This document shows, in pieces, positions 60,516 through 64,000 of a DNA stretch of 64,000 nt (the first letter of the stretch is position 1; every line of letters begins with the position of its first letter). The position numbers and the translations under genes were made by a program. This DNA is from JAITVM01 sp031551135 (GTDB taxonomy: Bacteria > Bacillota > Clostridia > Lachnospirales > JAITVM01). Where the stretch lies: positions 1-64,000 of the forward strand of contig JAVBOA010000036.1 of assembly GCA_031551135.1 (NCBI GenBank), written 5' to 3'. Below the pieces are notes generated by a model that saw nothing but the letters and a program-made list of their open reading frames with translations, was not told where the DNA came from and ran no database searches.

Positions 60516-60971
60516 ATGGACAGCTTTCTTATAAAAATAAAAATACTAACAGATATTTTAGAAAAAAAAGAAAAATATGTTGAAAAAATTTTTAATTTGA
60601 CTACAAATATCCGCACGATTCTTTTGTCTAAAATAAAAGGCGAAGAAGTCAGCGGAATTTTGACCGAAATGTATAAAGAAAAGCAAGCTTTGATTGATGA
60701 GGTAATAAAATCAGATGAATTTTTTCAAACTACATTTGAAAAGCTGGACTCTGTTTTCGAAAAAAATGCTGTATTATATAAATCGGAAATAAAATACATG
60801 CAGGAAAAAATTAAAATTATTATGGATTTTGATTCCAAAATCAGAATCGAAGAAAAAAATAATAATATGCTTTTGATTCCTGCTTTTGCGAGCAATAATA
60901 AAGCAATAAAATCTCTGCCGAAAAATCTTGTGGCAAAAAAATATACCCTAAATAAAAAAGTGAAGATATAA
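60516..60971 (+). CDS. Helical protein of unknown function, possibly FlgN-like
   Basis: The 151-residue protein is predicted helical in its first 120 residues, with repeated Lys and Glu. Size and pattern recall flagellar export chaperones of the FlgN class, but no motif confirms it and no flagellar gene is adjacent. The start is the ATG at 60516 after AAAGGTG. It probably shares the metK transcript and ends at a strong terminator. Confidence 0.55.
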   Translation: MDSFLIKIKILTDILEKKEKYVEKIFNLTTNIRTILLSKIKGEEVSGILTEMYKEKQALIDEVIKSDEFFQTTFEKLDSVFEKNAVLYKSEIKYMQEKIKIIMDFDSKIRIEEKNNNMLLIPAFASNNKAIKSLPKNLVAKKYTLNKKVKI

Positions 60972-60999
60972 AAAACGGAGCCGATCGGCTCCGTTTTTT
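60971..60999. terminator. Intrinsic terminator after the metK transcript
   Basis: AAAAACGGAGCC and GGCTCCGTTTTT form a near-continuous stem ending in T6. It is symmetric and can also serve the convergent esterase gene. Confidence 0.9.
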
Positions 61000-61006
61000 A
61001 TAGATC

Positions 61007-61119
61007 ATACTATTTTCATTTTGATAAGTAGAAAAAAATCTTTCACAGCGGAGCGTTTCGCGCAGGCTTCAAGCTCGAAATGAAATATTTTTTTCTATCC
61101 TTTATAATGAAAATAGTAT
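61007..61119 (+). mobile_element. MITE-like inverted-repeat element, copy C
   Basis: A 113-base unit nearly the same as copy B, differing mainly in the central loop. It is followed at once by CAAAATGGAAATACTAT (61120-61136), which resembles another element end with ATACTAT in place of ATAGTAT. That extra end contributes the stop codon of the esterase gene. Confidence 0.9.
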
Positions 61120-61132
61120 CAAAATGGAAATA

Positions 61133-61867
61133 CTATATTTCAAACAAATGTCTGTTTAGAAAACTTACACTTAAATCAAACCATTTCGCCGCATCCGCAT
61201 TTATTAAATTTTCTCTGCCCTCACAAGTTAAATGATTAGCAAGCGAAAGCCCGTGGATTCCTTTTTCGAATATATGCAATTCGTAATCTATATTTAATTT
61301 TGCGAGCGCGAGTGCGAAATACAAAGAATTTTCGCTGGGAACGCGCTTGTCTTCGGAAGTGCCGAATACAAAAGTAGGCGGAGTTTTTTCGCTTACAGCC
61401 GAAGCCGCATCAGGAATCACTTTGTTCATTGTAGAGCCCAGATTTTCCAAAATCACCGAATAAGCGAGCACAAGAGCGTTTGGCTTTTCTTCCGAAATTG
61501 TGCCGAGGCACGCCGCCAAATGTCCGCCTGCCGAAAATCCTATTACAGCAATTTTATCAGGTAAAATCCGGTAAGCCTCCGCATTTTTTCGGATATACTC
61601 CAAAGCGGCTTTTGCGTCTTTAAATGATTGCGCAAAAGGAGAATTTTCGCCGACGCTGTAGCGCAGTACAAAAGCTTGAAAGCCTTGCGCCAAATACGCA
61701 AGCGCAACCGGCTCGGCTTCACGGTCGGAACAAATGGCGTATCCGCCGCCAGGAAAAATAAGAACGGCCGGTCTTGACGATAAATTCGGAAAGTTTTCGC
61801 TTTCTTCATGTAAATACATTTCAAGTGTAGAATCATTCGGCGGTAAATTTTTCTTTATATATTCCAT
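61133..61867 (-). CDS. Alpha/beta hydrolase, acetylesterase type
   Basis: The 244-residue protein has the oxyanion motif FPGGGY, the nucleophile elbow GFSAGGHLA, a likely acid in EDKRVP and the histidine in KGIHGLSLA. This matches the BD-FAE/xylan acetylesterase group of cytoplasmic carbohydrate esterases. No signal peptide is present. The ATG follows GGAGGTG. The stop codon (TAG at 61133-61135) lies in an end fragment of the inverted-repeat element, so the native C-terminus may have been replaced by a few residues. It follows the RhaM-like gene by 19 bases, which suggests a small sugar-utilisation unit. Confidence 0.85.
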   Translation of the reverse strand: MEYIKKNLPPNDSTLEMYLHEESENFPNLSSRPAVLIFPGGGYAICSDREAEPVALAYLAQGFQAFVLRYSVGENSPFAQSFKDAKAALEYIRKNAEAYRILPDKIAVIGFSAGGHLAACLGTISEEKPNALVLAYSVILENLGSTMNKVIPDAASAVSEKTPPTFVFGTSEDKRVPSENSLYFALALAKLNIDYELHIFEKGIHGLSLANHLTCEGRENLINADAAKWFDLSVSFLNRHLFEI

Positions 61868-61886
61868 ATTACACCTCCGTCAATTT

Positions 61887-62204
61887 TCAATCCATTCTGA
61901 AAACGATTTCCAATTTTGTTTGAGCGCCTGTTTCGGGATCGATAACAAGCTCCAAAATATCTTTCATATATTCGTTCCAACGGTCAACGACTTCGCTTGC
62001 CGCTTGCGTTTGCTCGGCAAATTTCACGCCTTTTGTACATTCGTAATACCCGAAAAGTTCATCGCCTGCCGCAAAAATTGTGTAATTCTGAATTCCGGCT
62101 TCTTTTAAAATCGATAGCATTTCCGGCCAGATTTCATCATGACGCTTTACATATTCCGCTTTGCAGCCTTTTTTTATTCTGCCTTTCCAAGCCATTCTTT
62201 CCAT
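61887..62204 (-). CDS. rhaM: L-rhamnose mutarotase
   Basis: The 105-residue protein interconverts anomers of L-rhamnose or a related sugar. It has KAEYVKRHDEIWPEM with the catalytic Tyr and His, NYTIFAAGDELFGYYEC and the C-terminal VFRMD typical of the RhaM family. AAAGGG lies eight bases before the ATG at 62202-62204; a second ATG three codons later is also possible. No other rhamnose gene is in view. Confidence 0.9.
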   Translation of the reverse strand: MERMAWKGRIKKGCKAEYVKRHDEIWPEMLSILKEAGIQNYTIFAAGDELFGYYECTKGVKFAEQTQAASEVVDRWNEYMKDILELVIDPETGAQTKLEIVFRMD

Positions 62205-62348
62205 ATAATTCGCCCTTTCTAATATTATGGGATATATTTAAGTATAATTTTATCACAGCGAACGTTTGGATTAAAGCGTTCCGTTTTCTCGATTCAAAGG
62301 ACATAGCTTTTCGGTTTTTTCTATTTCTAATCCGTAATATATTATGTT

Positions 62349-62462
62349 ATACTATTTCCAATATAAAGGATAGAAAAAAATATTTCATTTCGCGCCTGAA
62401 GCGCTGCGCGAAACGCTCCGCTGTGAAAAATTTTTTTCTATATATCAAAATGAAAATAGTAT
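62349..62462 (-). mobile_element. MITE-like inverted-repeat element, copy D
   Basis: A 114-base unit in the opposite orientation to the other copies. Its complement begins ATACTATTTTCATTTTGATA and keeps ACAGCGGAGCGTTTCGCGC. The loop arms CGCGC differ from copies B and C by paired changes, which keep the hairpin. It lies just upstream of the selD ribosome binding site. Confidence 0.9.
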
Positions 62463-62494
62463 TTACTTAAAAAAAATATAAAGGAGCTGTTAAA

Positions 62495-63496
62495 ATGACA
62501 GGCGGCTGCACATGCAAGCTTGACCCAAATATTTTGAACCGGATATTAAAAAAAATACCAAAAAAAAGTGACCCGAATTTATTAATCGGATACGACAGCA
62601 GCGACGACGCGGCTGTTTATAAATTGACAGAAAATCTGGCTTTAGTCGAGACTCTGGATTTTTTTACAAAAGTAGTTGAAGACCCTTATGATTTTGGAAA
62701 AATAGCGGCTACGAATGCGCTTTCCGATGTTTTTGCGATGGGTGGAGAAGTAAAGCTTGCGCTCAGTATCGCATGTTTTCCCGAAAAATCTGATCCGGAA
62801 ATTCTGACGCAGGTGCTGAAAGGCGGAGCGGAAAAAGTTCATGAGGCGGGCGGCGTTTTGTGCGGCGGTCATACCGTGAACGACAACGATATGAAATTCG
62901 GGCTTGCCGTTACCGGAATTATCGATCCTACAAAAATTTTGGCAAATAATAATTGTGTAATCAAAGATAAAATTATCCTGACAAAACCGCTTGGTGTTGG
63001 GATTGTAACTACAGCGTATAATGTTTCGGAGGGCACGGAAGATTCTTTTAAAGAAGCCGTTTTTCAAATGCAGTATTTGAATAAATATGCAAGAGATATT
63101 ATGATTAAATACAATGTCAATGCGTGTACAGATGTTACGGGCTTTGGATTTTTGGGACATTTAAATGAAATGGTAAAAGATGATTACAGCATACGCGTAA
63201 ATTCGAAAAATATTCCTTTTATAAAGGATGCGGATTTATTTGCAAAAGAATTTTTGATAACCGCAGGCGGCCAGAAAAATAGAAACTTTTTGAAGGATAA
63301 AGTTATGCTGAATGATATTTCGTTTGAAATACAGGAAATTTTATTTGATCCTCAAACTTCGGGCGGTTTGCTGATATCTGTTGCCGAACAGGACGCGGAA
63401 AAATTGCTTGAAGAATTGAATGCTTTGGAGATAAAATCTTCGATTGTGGCGGAAGTTATTGAAAGAAAAGAAAAAAATATAATTGTCAGTGGGTGA
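62495..63496 (+). CDS. selD: Selenide, water dikinase (selenophosphate synthetase)
   Basis: The 333-residue enzyme makes selenophosphate from selenide and ATP, needed for selenocysteine and/or selenouridine. The N-terminal active-site loop reads TGGCTCKLDP, with cysteine at the position that is selenocysteine in some anaerobes. LIGYDSSDDAAVYKL, ATNALSDVFAMGG, CGGHTVND and TDVTGFGFLGHLNE are intact. AAGGAG precedes the ATG. yedF starts five bases after the stop. No selA, selB or selC is visible. Confidence 0.95.
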   Translation: MTGGCTCKLDPNILNRILKKIPKKSDPNLLIGYDSSDDAAVYKLTENLALVETLDFFTKVVEDPYDFGKIAATNALSDVFAMGGEVKLALSIACFPEKSDPEILTQVLKGGAEKVHEAGGVLCGGHTVNDNDMKFGLAVTGIIDPTKILANNNCVIKDKIILTKPLGVGIVTTAYNVSEGTEDSFKEAVFQMQYLNKYARDIMIKYNVNACTDVTGFGFLGHLNEMVKDDYSIRVNSKNIPFIKDADLFAKEFLITAGGQKNRNFLKDKVMLNDISFEIQEILFDPQTSGGLLISVAEQDAEKLLEELNALEIKSSIVAEVIERKEKNIIVSG

Positions 63497-63501
63497 GATA
63501 A

Positions 63502-64000
63502 ATGATTAAAATTGATGCAAGAGGCGAAAATTGCCCGATACCCGTTATAAAAACAAGAAAAGCTCTGAAAGAAATCGAAACAGACGGTATTGTGCAAATT
63601 TTGGTCGATAACAAAATTGCGACTGAGAATCTCGAAAAAATGTCCAACGAAACCGGATGCAAAATAGATATACAAAAAATATCGGACGAGCATTTTGAAG
63701 TGACTATAACAAAAGGAATCGGCGGCGAAATTAAAGAAGAAAAAGAAAGTCAAATTCAAAAAATTTCGAATAAAAAAGTCGTTGTAATTTCGAGCGATAA
63801 AATGGGCGAGGGCGATGAAGAACTTGGGAAAGCCTTGCTGAAATCATATATATTCGCTTTATCCGAAGCCGAAGAAAAAGTCAGCAAAGTCATTTTCTAT
63901 AATAAAGGTGCTTTTTTGACCTGTGAAGGTTCGGATTCGATTGATGACCTTTTGAATCTGCAAAATAACGGCGTTGAGATTTTTACTTGCGGAGCGTGTT
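63502..64000 (+). CDS. yedF: Selenium metabolism protein YedF, partial (runs off the window)
   Basis: The visible 166 codons encode an N-terminal TusA/SirA-like domain (IDARGENCPIPVIKTRKAL, with Cys11) and a second alpha/beta DsrE-like domain (KVVVISSDKMGEGDEELGKA), the layout of YedF. Members of this family are almost always linked to selD and are thought to handle sulfur or selenium. GGGTGAG lies before the ATG at 63502. The frame reaches position 64000 without a stop. Confidence 0.9.
   Translation, partial: MIKIDARGENCPIPVIKTRKALKEIETDGIVQILVDNKIATENLEKMSNETGCKIDIQKISDEHFEVTITKGIGGEIKEEKESQIQKISNKKVVVISSDKMGEGDEELGKALLKSYIFALSEAEEKVSKVIFYNKGAFLTCEGSDSIDDLLNLQNNGVEIFTCGAC

Noticed and set aside
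62507..62518. Selenocysteine in SelD
   Set aside because: The active-site codons are TGC (Cys); no in-frame TGA is present before the real stop.
1..64000. tRNA, rRNA genes or CRISPR arrays
   Set aside because: No T-arm GGTTCGA-type strings in tRNA context, no rRNA-like sequence and no regularly spaced repeats were seen by eye.

Overview
The window is AT-rich DNA that looks like the chromosome of a motile, anaerobic member of the Clostridia (Bacillota). The signs are a T-box leader on alaS, a SAM-I riboswitch on metK, an L27 gene with the Firmicutes-type cleavable N-terminus beside a Prp protease gene, the gene order rplU-prp-rpmA-obg, the run ftsK-folD-rimO-pgsA-cinA-recA-recX, a GAAC-N4-GTTC SOS box on recA, GGAGG-type ribosome binding sites, flagellar genes, a flavodiiron protein and selenium-use genes. 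I found no tRNA, rRNA or CRISPR array. The organism assignment is inference from gene content; no species can be named.

Layout. 1-2.45 kb: two same-orientation TnpB elements (one cut by the window edge) flanking a lone ParA-type ATPase gene. 2.7-9.2 kb: a chemoreceptor-like protein with two Cys-motif PAS domains, a degenerate GIY-YIG protein, flavodiiron protein FprA, and alaS with promoter and T-box. 9.2-13.6 kb: a three-gene ABC system (ATPase, Ig-repeat surface protein, FtsX/MacB permease) with overlapping genes. 13.8-16.4 kb: an XRE regulator, purE and purK. 16.9-29.6 kb: cation efflux gene, then DNA translocation, folate, RimO, phospholipid, CinA, RecA/RecX, ribosomal proteins L21/L27 with their protease, ObgE and YhbY. 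29.6-36.9 kb: secreted nuclease-like and C39-like proteins, two lipoproteins, a large GGDEF-PAS-GGDEF-EAL protein and a UPF0316 membrane protein. 36.9-43.1 kb: sbcD-sbcC, a small membrane protein, and CorA. 43.2-46.3 kb: fliD, a chaperone-like gene and fliS. 46.5-54.5 kb: trkA-trkH-birA-bioY, divergent from pyruvate carboxylase. 54.6-57.3 kb: DUF3892 protein, a long leader with a small conserved protein, and radA. 57.3-59.1 kb: a decayed DDE-transposase element directly upstream of the metK riboswitch. 59.3-64 kb: metK, a coiled-coil protein, an esterase, a RhaM-like mutarotase, selD and the start of yedF.

Shared logic. BioY imports biotin, BirA attaches it, and pyruvate carboxylase across the divergent promoter region is a biotin enzyme. 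PurK and PurE form one two-step route. Prp is predicted to trim L27, encoded by the overlapping gene. TrkA gates TrkH. SelD makes selenophosphate and YedF is its usual partner.

The most notable non-coding content is a family of about 113-bp inverted-repeat elements (four full copies at 24833, 49190, 61007 and 62349, plus fragments) that look like MITEs with TA target duplications. Other points are the TnpB-ParA-TnpB arrangement with a candidate guide RNA, a four-site repeat array between trkA and pyc, an unexplained leader of nearly 400 nt at 55.1-55.5 kb, and two genes whose best ribosome binding sites point to non-AUG/GUG/UUG starts. I found no clearly new multi-gene system; the best leads are in the findings.
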